Notes: generated by a model from the letters alone, not told the origin. Positions 1 through 5,251 are shown, numbered from the stretch's first letter. The stretch is 5,251 nt of DNA from Sphingobacteriaceae bacterium (GCA_023251695.1 JAHEYE010000248.1:1-5251), one strand, 5' to 3'. Program-made: numbers and translations.

Positions 1-72
1 AAGGCCCCATCCTTATTGGGTCAGCAGGAGGCCTCCACCAAGGAGCCTGAGCTTGAATTAAAGCTCAATTAA
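1..72 (+). CDS. Possible C-terminal end of an upstream gene (partial)
   Basis: Frame 1 is open from the window edge to a TAA at 70-72 and would encode a 23-residue polar, acidic tail (…QQEASTKEPELELKLN). The composition suits the hydrophilic C-terminus of a cytoplasmic protein, but the piece is too short to name a family. Frame 2 is also open to a TAA at 59-61, so the choice of frame is not certain. The first 50 bases are about 60% G+C, clearly richer than the rest of the window, which could mean a differently biased gene or a structured non-coding segment. The 77 bases to the next start hold a promoter-like box, so gene 1 is probably transcribed separately. Confidence 0.35.
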   Translation, partial: KAPSLLGQQEASTKEPELELKLN

Positions 73-121
73 ACCCAACCTTTTACCCTTTCCTTGCGTG
101 TTATTTTAGACCAAATTTTAT

Positions 122-129
122 TATCTTTG
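122..129 (+). promoter_or_regulatory. Bacteroidota-type -7 promoter box upstream of gene 1
   Basis: TATCTTTG matches the Bacteroidota sigma-A (RpoD) -7 consensus TAnnTTTG exactly and lies 20 nt before the ATG at 150, implying a short leader. The nearest upstream TTG (94-96) is 25 nt away, longer than the usual -33 spacing of about 19-21, so the -33 half is weak. The leader is A-rich (CTAAAAAAATCACAC) without a Shine-Dalgarno motif, as is usual in this phylum. The transcription start is inferred, not observed. Confidence 0.55.
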
Positions 130-149
130 GTACACTAAAAAAATCACAC

Positions 150-1205
150 ATGAAAAAACTTTACTTTATTGCTTTATCATTTTTTGCTGTTTCTAACATT
201 TCAAATGCCCAGGTTTTTTTAACCCAAAGTAATCATGCACCGGTTGCGGGTGATTCTTATGTTATGTGGCAAATAGATTCAACGGGTGTTATACCAGGGG
301 CAGCGGGATCCTCGGTTGTCTGGAATTTTACAGCAACACCAACCCGCACAACTGCACCTTTAACCAATAGCTGTTCAGCTTCTACGAATACCATGTATCC
401 TGCAGGAGCTGTTGCAAGGACTTCAGGTACTGCTGCCGCAAATTATTATACAAGCACCGGAACACAATTAAATTTTTGGGGTGGTAATATTAAAATCTCA
501 ATAGTGAATGCGGATTATGTTTTTAATACGCCTGCAAATCATGCACCATATACTATGGCATTTGGCTCTTCTGCTACATCAACTTTTGTTGGTTCTGTTA
601 CTTCAGGGACAAACAGTGGAACGATCAGTAATGGAACCTCTACTGTTACAGCAGATGGTCAGGGCACTTTAAACCTCCCTAACCGTTCTTTTGCTAATGC
701 ATTAAGGATTAACACTTATACTGGTTTTAATTTTAGTGTTCCATCCTTTGGTGCAAATGGTTCAGTGAAACAAGAAGCATGGGATTACTATTCTAATTTA
801 TCGGTAAATGGTTCAACCAGACTCGTGCCTCTTTTTACAATCTTAACCAATACTGTAGCTCTTACTTCGCCATTTCCTAGTACCCAAACAACTACATTAG
901 TACTTATAAATAAGGATTATGAGTTCGTTGGAATAAAGGAAAATTCATCGCAAGTTGCCGGACTTAACTTGTTCCCTAATCCTGCAAACGACAACTTCAG
1001 TATTGTTTTTGTGAATGAAAACGCGGTTAATCTAAATTTGGAAATTACCAATTCAATCGGACAAACAGTTAAGAAGGAAAATTTACCTTCATCAAAAGGC
1101 GTGGTAAACCATACTTTTAATGTTGCTGATCTTAAAGCAGGAGTTTATTTCGTAAAAATAAGCGTTGGCGAAAAATCATCAATCAGAAAACTAACAATTC
1201 AATAA
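150..1205 (+). CDS. Secreted T9SS type A sorting domain protein, paralog 1
   Basis: This 351-aa protein is predicted to cross the inner membrane by Sec and the outer membrane by the type IX secretion system. Residues 1-20 form a signal peptide (MKK, hydrophobic core, then SNA before Q21). Residues ~21-265 form an unassigned, Ser/Thr/Asn/Gly-rich and probably beta-rich domain with the motifs APVAGDSY (30-37), PGAAGSSVVWNF (49-60), WGGNIK (110-115) and WDYYSNLS (211-218). Residues ~270-351 are a T9SS type A sorting domain (Por_Secre_tail type), shown by LFPNPANDN (274-282), GQTV (304-307), GVYFVKISVG (331-340) and the terminal RKLTIQ. The ATG is chosen because it gives the signal peptide and sits just behind an A-rich leader. 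The downstream gene encodes a clear paralog 26 nt away. Sorting domain and export are well supported; the role of the main domain is unknown, and no catalytic motif is visible. Confidence 0.93.
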   Translation: MKKLYFIALSFFAVSNISNAQVFLTQSNHAPVAGDSYVMWQIDSTGVIPGAAGSSVVWNFTATPTRTTAPLTNSCSASTNTMYPAGAVARTSGTAAANYYTSTGTQLNFWGGNIKISIVNADYVFNTPANHAPYTMAFGSSATSTFVGSVTSGTNSGTISNGTSTVTADGQGTLNLPNRSFANALRINTYTGFNFSVPSFGANGSVKQEAWDYYSNLSVNGSTRLVPLFTILTNTVALTSPFPSTQTTTLVLINKDYEFVGIKENSSQVAGLNLFPNPANDNFSIVFVNENAVNLNLEITNSIGQTVKKENLPSSKGVVNHTFNVADLKAGVYFVKISVGEKSSIRKLTIQ

Positions 1206-1231
1206 TATATAAAAACAAAAATAAATAAGCT

Positions 1232-2257
1232 ATGAAAAAAATCTACTCTATCATTGCAGCTGTTGTCTGCGCAGCCGGCTTAAATGCACAAACTTTAACA
1301 CAGGCAAATAATGCACCAATTGTAAGCGACGTTTATCAAACCGTTGATTGCACTACTGTTGGAATTAATCCCGGTGGTAATGGTCCGGCTCAGTTGTACA
1401 ATTTTTCTACTTTAACTGTATTGACGAATACCTCAACCAATACCGGTGTTACCGTTGCTTCTACCGGAAGTGCATCTACTTATCCTTCAGCGGGTGTTTC
1501 TATTCAAACAGGAACTTCAAATGCTTTTTATTCTTCAACAGCAAGCAGTTTATTGTACTGGGGTGGTAATATTAAAGTGGGCGGACAAAACGTAACAATG
1601 GCTTACACTTCTGCTGCACCTTTTGCTGCTTACCCAATGACTTTAGGAACCACAACTTCTTCTAACGTTGCAGGAACAAATACTTCTGTTGCAGGTGCAG
1701 GTACTTTTACAGGTGTTTGCGGTGTTACAGGAGCTGGTACCGGAACATTAATGCTGCCTGGCGGATATAATTTTTCAAATGTGATTAAAATTGCAACTAC
1801 TGCTGCGTTGTCATTTACAACTCCATTCGGACCCGGAACATATTCTAAAAACAATTACGATTATTATTCGCCATTATCTAAATATCCTTTGTTCAGTATC
1901 TCTAACGAAACAATTACTTCTGCTTTAGGTAGCACAACAGAAACGGTTACTTTGATTAATAACAACTATAAAACAGTAGGTATTTCAGAAGCAGCTAACC
2001 AAACTTTAAGTAATGTTAGTGTGTATCCAAATCCTGCTAAAGACAATATCAATATTAATTTCAATAACGAAAATGCTGAAAATGCATCGTACGAAATTGT
2101 AAATGTTCTTGGACAAACAGTTCGTACACAAAACATCCCTGTTGTTAAAGGTGAAACACTTTATAACTTAAGCTTAAACGGCTTTGAAAGCGGTGTTTAC
2201 TTTGTGAAATTAAGCGTTGGCAATAAATCTTCTATTACCAAGATCACGGTTCAATAG
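1232..2257 (+). CDS. Secreted T9SS type A sorting domain protein, paralog 2
   Basis: This 341-aa protein is a paralog of its upstream neighbour and has the same plan. The signal peptide is 1-19 (MKKIYSIIAA…GLNA, Q20 next), the unassigned domain is ~20-255 and the type A sorting domain is ~260-341 (VYPNPAKDN 264-272, GQTV 294-297, GVYFVKLSVG 321-330, terminal TKITVQ). WGGNIK lies at residues 110-115, the same numbering as in paralog 1, and the segments around AAYPMTLG (132-139), GTLMLP (171-176), DYYSPLS (210-216) and VTLINNNYKTVGI (239-251) also correspond. The last 82 residues align without gaps, with about 40 identities by hand count. The main domain is strikingly poor in charge: between residues 40 and 185 only K115 is charged. 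No promoter box is seen in the 26-nt A-rich gap upstream, so co-transcription with paralog 1 is likely, ending at the terminator at 2380-2410. The function of the main domain is unknown. Confidence 0.93.
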   Translation: MKKIYSIIAAVVCAAGLNAQTLTQANNAPIVSDVYQTVDCTTVGINPGGNGPAQLYNFSTLTVLTNTSTNTGVTVASTGSASTYPSAGVSIQTGTSNAFYSSTASSLLYWGGNIKVGGQNVTMAYTSAAPFAAYPMTLGTTTSSNVAGTNTSVAGAGTFTGVCGVTGAGTGTLMLPGGYNFSNVIKIATTAALSFTTPFGPGTYSKNNYDYYSPLSKYPLFSISNETITSALGSTTETVTLINNNYKTVGISEAANQTLSNVSVYPNPAKDNININFNNENAENASYEIVNVLGQTVRTQNIPVVKGETLYNLSLNGFESGVYFVKLSVGNKSSITKITVQ

Positions 2258-2282
2258 ATATAAAAACCAATAAATATGTAAA

Positions 2283-2334
2283 GTCATGCTGACCGCCGGA
2301 GGCGCAAATCAGCATCTCAAAAAAGCCGTTCATT
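2283..2334. repeat. 52-bp direct repeat with nested palindromes, copy 1
   Basis: This segment recurs at 2344-2395 with one mismatch (T2309 versus G2370), giving a 61-bp period. Inside it ATGCTG (2286-2291) is complementary to CAGCAT (2310-2315), and nested within that CGCC (2294-2297) pairs with GGCG (2301-2304) across GGA. It ends in AAAAAAGCCGTTCATT, the left arm of the downstream terminator, but lacks its own right arm. The GTCATnCTGA…AGCATCTC layout resembles dispersed intergenic palindromic repeats that I recall from many Bacteroidota genomes; that resemblance is from memory. It lies 25 nt after the gene 2 stop, so it is probably transcribed as 3' UTR. Confidence 0.85.
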
Positions 2335-2343
2335 CATGTAACT

Positions 2344-2395
2344 GTCATGCTGACCGCCGGAGGCGCAAAGCAGCATCTCAAAAAAGCCGTTCATT
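2344..2395. repeat. 52-bp direct repeat with nested palindromes, copy 2
   Basis: This is the second copy, identical to 2283-2334 at 51 of 52 positions. The same nested arms are present: ATGCTG 2347-2352 with CAGCAT 2371-2376, and CGCC 2355-2358 with GGCG 2362-2365. The spacers before both copies also share ATGTAA (2276-2281 and 2336-2341), so the duplicated unit is probably slightly longer, with a one-base indel. Its 3' end forms the left arm of the terminator at 2380-2410. Confidence 0.85.
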
Positions 2396-2410
2396 TTGAA
2401 CGGCTTTTTT
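2380..2410 (+). terminator. Rho-independent terminator after the paralog pair
   Basis: AAAAAAGCCGTTCA (2380-2393) is a perfect complement of TGAACGGCTTTTTT (2397-2410) across a TTT loop, giving a 14-bp stem whose 3' side ends in six T. It lies ~120 nt beyond the gene 2 stop and before the promoter-like box of gene 3, fitting termination of the gene 1-gene 2 transcript. The A-tract and T-tract are symmetric, so it could work in both directions, although no convergent gene is visible here. Confidence 0.88.
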
Positions 2411-2487
2411 GGCTCATTATAGAGGGTATTTCAGTAATTCATAGTCGTTTTTAGCAATATTTATTTAATCTCCCGCAAAATAAAGGG

Positions 2488-2495
2488 TAAATTTG
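2488..2495 (+). promoter_or_regulatory. Bacteroidota-type -7 promoter box upstream of gene 3
   Basis: TAAATTTG matches TAnnTTTG exactly, 27 nt before the TTG start at 2523 and downstream of the terminator, so it is well placed to start a new transcript. It is preceded by TAAAGGG (2481-2487), which resembles the TAAAGG just before the box upstream of gene 4. No clear TTG is seen at the usual -33 distance, so support rests on the -7 match and position. Confidence 0.5.
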
Positions 2496-2507
2496 TACGT
2501 TAAACAA

Positions 2508-2522
2508 ATGTATTCCAGTTAA
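2508..2522 (+). other. Micro-ORF (MYSS, stop) abutting the gene 3 start
   Basis: ATG TAT TCC AGT TAA occupies the leader of gene 3 in the same frame, and its stop codon is immediately followed by the TTG start at 2523. The ATG is 12 nt beyond the -7 box, so a transcript from that box should contain it. It might permit reinitiation at the TTG, or it may be chance, or a relic of a former ATG start. The reading is direct; any role is inference. Confidence 0.3.
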
Positions 2523-4556
2523 TTGAGGGCACTTTTAATCATATTAATTTTAAGCTTTTCCACCTTTTGTAAATCACAGGTTGTTGGTCCGCCTAGTTTG
2601 CGTTGTATTGCCTGCAACGCGGCCGGTGATTTAACATTGACCTGGATTGCTCCTGCAGACCCTACAAGTAAATTCTTCAGTTACGAAATTTTTAAGTGTA
2701 ATGTTTTTTCGGGAACATATACGCCTGTAGCAACCGTGAATACATACACAATCACTTCTTATACCGATGTTGGAGCTGGAGGAAATACTGCCGGCAGATA
2801 TTATTTTATTAAAACACATTCGGGTACTACCGGAACTGTTATTTCAAGCTCTTCAGATACAGCTCGCTCTATTTATTTGAGCCTTACTAATCCATTCGAT
2901 GGAACTGCGGTTTTAAATTATAATAATCTGCATCAACCTAAGTTAAGTACTTCAGCAACGCAATTTAAAATTTACAGGCAAAACCCACCCACATGGACGC
3001 AAATAAAAAGTACCTCAGCATTAAATTATAAAGACACAATTTCAATATGCAATGTCACTTACAATTATCAGATTCAGTTGAGTGATGCAAGCGGATGTGT
3101 TTCTACATCCAATGTTCCTGGTGGTACATTTCAGGATAAAATCCCACCTGATCCCGGCCCTACACAAGGCCTTTTAGATTCTGTGAGTGTCAACGCCACC
3201 GGACAAAGTGTTTTAGGATGGAACCCTTCATCGTATCCTGATTGTTATGCTTACGTAATTTATCAATTTATTGGTGGCACATGGTCGGGAATAGATACCG
3301 TTTTCGGCATCAACAATTCTATTTATACCACAACATCCACTATTGCAAACACCGCGCCTACGTATTATGCGATCGCATCGATTGACAGTTGCGGAAATAT
3401 TGGTGCACTCAGTACAAATGCGCAAACCACAATGTTTCTCAAAACAAAATATAACGTTTGTTCAAGGACCACAGACTTGCAATGGAATCCTTATAAAAAT
3501 CTTCCACTAGGTGTTTCGCATTATCAAGTATATTGTTCAACAAATGCCGGTCCGTATTTATATTTAGGATCAACAATTGATTCAACTTATCAGCATACAG
3601 GATTAACTCCAGGAAAAACGTATCGTTACGTGGTAAGGGTATTTAGTGCATTCGGTACGAATACGTCCAGTTCAAATAGTTCGAGTTTGGTAGCAACCGC
3701 TCCGCCTGCCAGTTCGTATGTGTATCTGAAATCTGCAAGCGTTGATATGGATCAAACAATAACTGTAACCTTGTATTGCGACACACTGGTTCCATGTAAA
3801 GGTTTTCAAATGTATAAATCGGACGACGCCTCCGGAAGTTTTAATGCTATTGGTTTTGTTAATTATACCGGAATCAGAACTTTATCTTTTAACGATTCTG
3901 ATGTTTCTGTATCCGGAAAAAATTATTATTACAAAGCTGAGGTTATCGACAGTTGCGGAAATTCAAGGTACACCAGTAATATAGGAAAAACCGTTCTGTT
4001 GAAAGTGAAAAACGACAATGATAAAATTTTCAATAATAATTTATCCTGGGACGACTATTATACTTACAACGGAGGCGTTGCGGGCTATTATGTTTACAGG
4101 ATTGTAAATGAAATTCCGGATCCTAATCCCGTAACTTTTGCGCCTTTTGGTATGACAACTTACACCGATAACGTGGAAGATATAGTAAAGGAAAGCGGTA
4201 AAGTTGGATATTACTTAACAGCAGTCGAAGGTTTCGGCAATACCTATGGTTTGATAGGAGCGTCAAATTCGAATAAAGCAGAAGCTTATGTTGAAGCAAA
4301 AGTATTTGTTCCCGGAGCCTTTGCGCCAAAAGGTGTAAACCGGATTTGGAAACCCGAAGCACAATTCATAGAAAAAACCGATTACCACGTTATAGTATTT
4401 AACCGCTGGGGTGAAAAGGTATGGGAAACAACCGACGATACCCAGGGATGGGATGGCTCGGGTTATGAGGATAATACTTACGTCTATCTCCTACAATACA
4501 AAAACGCCCGCGGCGAATTCATTGAAATGAAGGGTACCGTTACCATGGTGCGATAA
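2523..4556 (+). CDS. Secreted Fn3-repeat protein with T9SS type B (CHU_C) sorting domain
   Basis: This 677-aa protein is predicted to be exported by Sec and then by T9SS to the cell surface or outside. A TTG start is used: the only in-frame upstream ATG (2508) is cut off by TAA at 2520-2522, and TTG gives a clean signal peptide (MRALLIILILSFSTFCKS, Q19 next). C16 is not in a lipobox. Six fibronectin-III-like repeats follow at roughly 24-118, 119-207, 208-306, 307-395, 396-495 and 496-592. Each has a Y/F-x-V/I/M-Y/F strand: SYEIF 53-57, QFKIY 147-151, AYVIY 243-247, HYQVY 333-337, GFQMY 427-431, YYVYR 522-526. LTW/LGW/LQW/LSW strands mark repeats 1, 3, 4 and 6. Residues ~593-677 are a type B sorting domain (gliding-motility-associated C-terminal type): FVPGAFAPKGVN (595-606), VFNRWGEKVWET (625-636), GWDGSG (642-647), NTYVYLLQY (651-659) and GTVTMVR at the end. 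The usual NGDGxND element is replaced by KGVNRIW. An adhesin or structural role is plausible; no enzyme domain is seen. Confidence 0.92.
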   Translation: MRALLIILILSFSTFCKSQVVGPPSLRCIACNAAGDLTLTWIAPADPTSKFFSYEIFKCNVFSGTYTPVATVNTYTITSYTDVGAGGNTAGRYYFIKTHSGTTGTVISSSSDTARSIYLSLTNPFDGTAVLNYNNLHQPKLSTSATQFKIYRQNPPTWTQIKSTSALNYKDTISICNVTYNYQIQLSDASGCVSTSNVPGGTFQDKIPPDPGPTQGLLDSVSVNATGQSVLGWNPSSYPDCYAYVIYQFIGGTWSGIDTVFGINNSIYTTTSTIANTAPTYYAIASIDSCGNIGALSTNAQTTMFLKTKYNVCSRTTDLQWNPYKNLPLGVSHYQVYCSTNAGPYLYLGSTIDSTYQHTGLTPGKTYRYVVRVFSAFGTNTSSSNSSSLVATAPPASSYVYLKSASVDMDQTITVTLYCDTLVPCKGFQMYKSDDASGSFNAIGFVNYTGIRTLSFNDSDVSVSGKNYYYKAEVIDSCGNSRYTSNIGKTVLLKVKNDNDKIFNNNLSWDDYYTYNGGVAGYYVYRIVNEIPDPNPVTFAPFGMTTYTDNVEDIVKESGKVGYYLTAVEGFGNTYGLIGASNSNKAEAYVEAKVFVPGAFAPKGVNRIWKPEAQFIEKTDYHVIVFNRWGEKVWETTDDTQGWDGSGYEDNTYVYLLQYKNARGEFIEMKGTVTMVR

Positions 4557-4565
4557 CTTTTCGAA

Positions 4566-4666
4566 GATGGAACGCGGATAACGCTGATTGTTATGATTAG
4601 CGCTGTAAATCATTTCCGATAATTATAAGGATTATCATATTAAATCTGCGTCATCTGCGTTCTATT
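4566..4666. repeat. Imperfect ~101-bp inverted repeat, probable dispersed intergenic element
   Basis: The 24-nt arm 4566-4589 pairs with 4643-4666: 19 Watson-Crick pairs, three G-T wobbles and two mismatches (A4580/C4652, T4585/T4647). Each arm contains two tandem 9-mers: AACGCGGAT and AACGCTGAT on the left, AATCTGCGT and CATCTGCGT on the right. The interior has further complementarity: TATGAT 4592-4597 with ATCATA 4634-4639, or the alternatives TGATT/AATCA (4594-4598, 4608-4612) and GATAAT/ATTATC (4618-4623, 4631-4636), which would make a branched fold. It starts 10 nt after the gene 3 stop. The ATCTGCGTCATCTGCGTT arm resembles dispersed repeats I recall from Bacteroidota intergenic regions. 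There is no T-tract, so it is not a classical terminator. Confidence 0.75.
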
Positions 4667-4746
4667 TACATTACGTTCAATAAATCTTAACAGCCTTTTC
4701 GTTTATAAGTATCTTTTTTGCTTTTATTTCATTACTAATGTAAAGG

Positions 4747-4754
4747 TATTTTTG
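4747..4754 (+). promoter_or_regulatory. Bacteroidota-type -7 box immediately before gene 4
   Basis: TATTTTTG matches TAnnTTTG exactly and, like the box before gene 3, is preceded by TAAAGG (4741-4746). Only 4 nt separate it from the ATG at 4759, so a transcript started here would be leaderless or nearly so. The nearest upstream TTTG (4717-4720) is 26 nt away, longer than usual for a -33 element. It may be a chance match in T-rich DNA. Confidence 0.35.
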
Positions 4755-4758
4755 CTTA

Positions 4759-5251
4759 ATGCGCCTGCTTGCTCTAATAGTAATTTTCTTAATTCAATTA
4801 TCTGTTTTTTCACAAGCTAAAAAACAGGAACAGACAGTGCGCGTGTTATTTGTATTTGATGCCAGCAGAAGCATGGTGAGCAATCACGGTAACATATCGC
4901 GCATGGAAGGTGCTAAAAAATTATTTTATAAATTCATCGACAGTTTATCGGTTTACAAAAACATGCAGTTCGCCTTGCGTATGTATGGACACACAGTAAA
5001 ATATCCTCCGGGTGATTGCGGGGATTCGAAACTACTGATTCCGTTTTCAAAAAATAATGTGGCGGCTATAAAGCAAAAAGTAAAAGAAGCCGCACCAACA
5101 GGTATTACACCCATCGAACATTCCTTAGTTCAGGCTGCAAATGATTTTCCGGATAGTAAAGCGGTAAACATGATTATTTTAATTACCGATGGAATAGAAG
5201 AATGCGGCGGCGATCCTTGTAAAGCGCGTCAAAAATTAATTGAAAAAGGAA
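4759..5251 (+). CDS. Exported VWA-domain protein, 3' end outside the window
   Basis: The frame is open from ATG 4759 to the window edge (164 codons and one base) without a stop. Residues 1-18 are a signal peptide (MRLLALIVIFLIQLSVFS, Q19 next) without a lipobox, so the protein should reach the periplasm or beyond. From ~27 a von Willebrand factor A domain begins with VRVLFVFDASRSM. The metal-ion-dependent adhesion site is intact: D34-x-S36-x-S38, T117 in GITPIEHSL, and D144 in LITDGIEECGGDPC. The MYGH (75-78) and GDCGDSKLLIPF (85-96) segments resemble VWA proteins related to Ca-activated chloride-channel/YfbK-like annotations, which usually mediate metal-dependent protein binding, not channel activity. 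Cysteines C87, C149 and C154 could form a disulfide after export. Any downstream domain, including a possible sorting domain, is not visible. The next inner ATG would lose the signal peptide and MIDAS start, so 4759 is preferred. Confidence 0.88.
   Translation, partial: MRLLALIVIFLIQLSVFSQAKKQEQTVRVLFVFDASRSMVSNHGNISRMEGAKKLFYKFIDSLSVYKNMQFALRMYGHTVKYPPGDCGDSKLLIPFSKNNVAAIKQKVKEAAPTGITPIEHSLVQAANDFPDSKAVNMIILITDGIEECGGDPCKARQKLIEKG

Noticed and set aside
48..67. Stem-loop TGAGCTT/AAGCTCA as a terminator for the upstream gene
   Set aside because: The stem is only 7 bp, it overlaps the putative coding end, and no T-tract follows.
1630..1854. Reverse-strand 74-codon ORF inside paralog 2
   Set aside because: It lies wholly inside a well-supported gene and is a shadow of its Thr/Gly/Ala-rich codons. 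No motif or promoter supports it.
2283..2395. CRISPR array reading of the direct repeat pair
   Set aside because: There are only two copies, separated by a 9-bp spacer, and no cas genes are visible. The nested palindrome and terminator arm explain it better.
2286..2399. A 37-codon + strand ORF (MLTAGGANQHL…) across the two 52-bp repeats
   Set aside because: The 61-bp period shifts the frame between copies, so the repeat is not conserved as protein. The ORF is made of palindromic repeat and terminator DNA and has no leader of its own.
2631..3425. Two further reverse-strand ORFs (2631-2819 and 3228-3425) with many cysteines, suggestive of small Cys-rich proteins
   Set aside because: Both are antisense to Fn3 repeats of the 677-aa protein. 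The cysteines arise from reverse complements of common Thr/Ala codons, and neither has a signal peptide or known motif.
4123..4362. Reverse-strand 79-codon ORF inside the Fn3/type B gene
   Set aside because: It overlaps conserved Fn3 repeat 6 and the start of the sorting domain. Its Leu/Arg-rich product is typical of an antisense frame.
4738..4743. Alternative ATG upstream of the VWA gene
   Set aside because: ATG at 4738 is followed directly by TAA, so it cannot start the protein. The ATG at 4759 gives an intact signal peptide.

Overview
The window looks like a piece of a Bacteroidota chromosome. The evidence is in the sequence: secreted proteins ending in type IX secretion system (T9SS) C-terminal sorting domains of both type A and type B, A-rich leaders without Shine-Dalgarno sites, and perfect matches to the Bacteroidota -7 promoter box TAnnTTTG ahead of the transcription units. 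Base composition is AT-rich apart from the first ~50 bases. Nothing allows a genus call. All supported genes lie on the + strand.

Layout. Bases 1-72 can be read as the last 23 codons of an upstream gene. A promoter-like box at 122-129 precedes two tandem genes (150-1205 and 1232-2257, 26 nt apart). They encode paralogous secreted proteins of 351 and 341 aa, each with a signal peptide, a shared domain of unknown function and a type A sorting domain. The gap 2258-2522 holds two near-identical 52-bp copies of a nested palindromic repeat (period 61 bp), a strong intrinsic terminator built partly from the second copy, then a new promoter box and a five-codon micro-ORF. The micro-ORF's stop abuts the TTG start of the third gene (2523-4556). 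That gene encodes a 677-aa secreted protein with about six fibronectin-III-like repeats and a type B (CHU_C / gliding-motility-associated) sorting domain. The 202-bp gap after it contains an imperfect ~101-bp inverted repeat resembling dispersed intergenic elements, and a promoter box only 4 nt from the next ATG. The last gene (4759 to the window end, 164 codons visible) is an exported von Willebrand factor A (VWA) protein with its metal-binding (MIDAS) residues intact.

How the parts fit. This is a cell-surface/secretome neighbourhood: three predicted T9SS cargo proteins and one exported VWA protein. Genes 1 and 2 are probably co-transcribed and end at the 2380-2410 terminator; genes 3 and 4 appear to have their own promoters. 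No T9SS machinery gene, RNA gene, transposase or CRISPR array is visible. I see no clear evidence of a wholly new system. The most noteworthy items are the charge-depleted paralogous domain, the duplicated palindromic 3' UTR element sharing a terminator arm, the long inverted repeat at 4566-4666, and the unusual start arrangements of genes 3 and 4.
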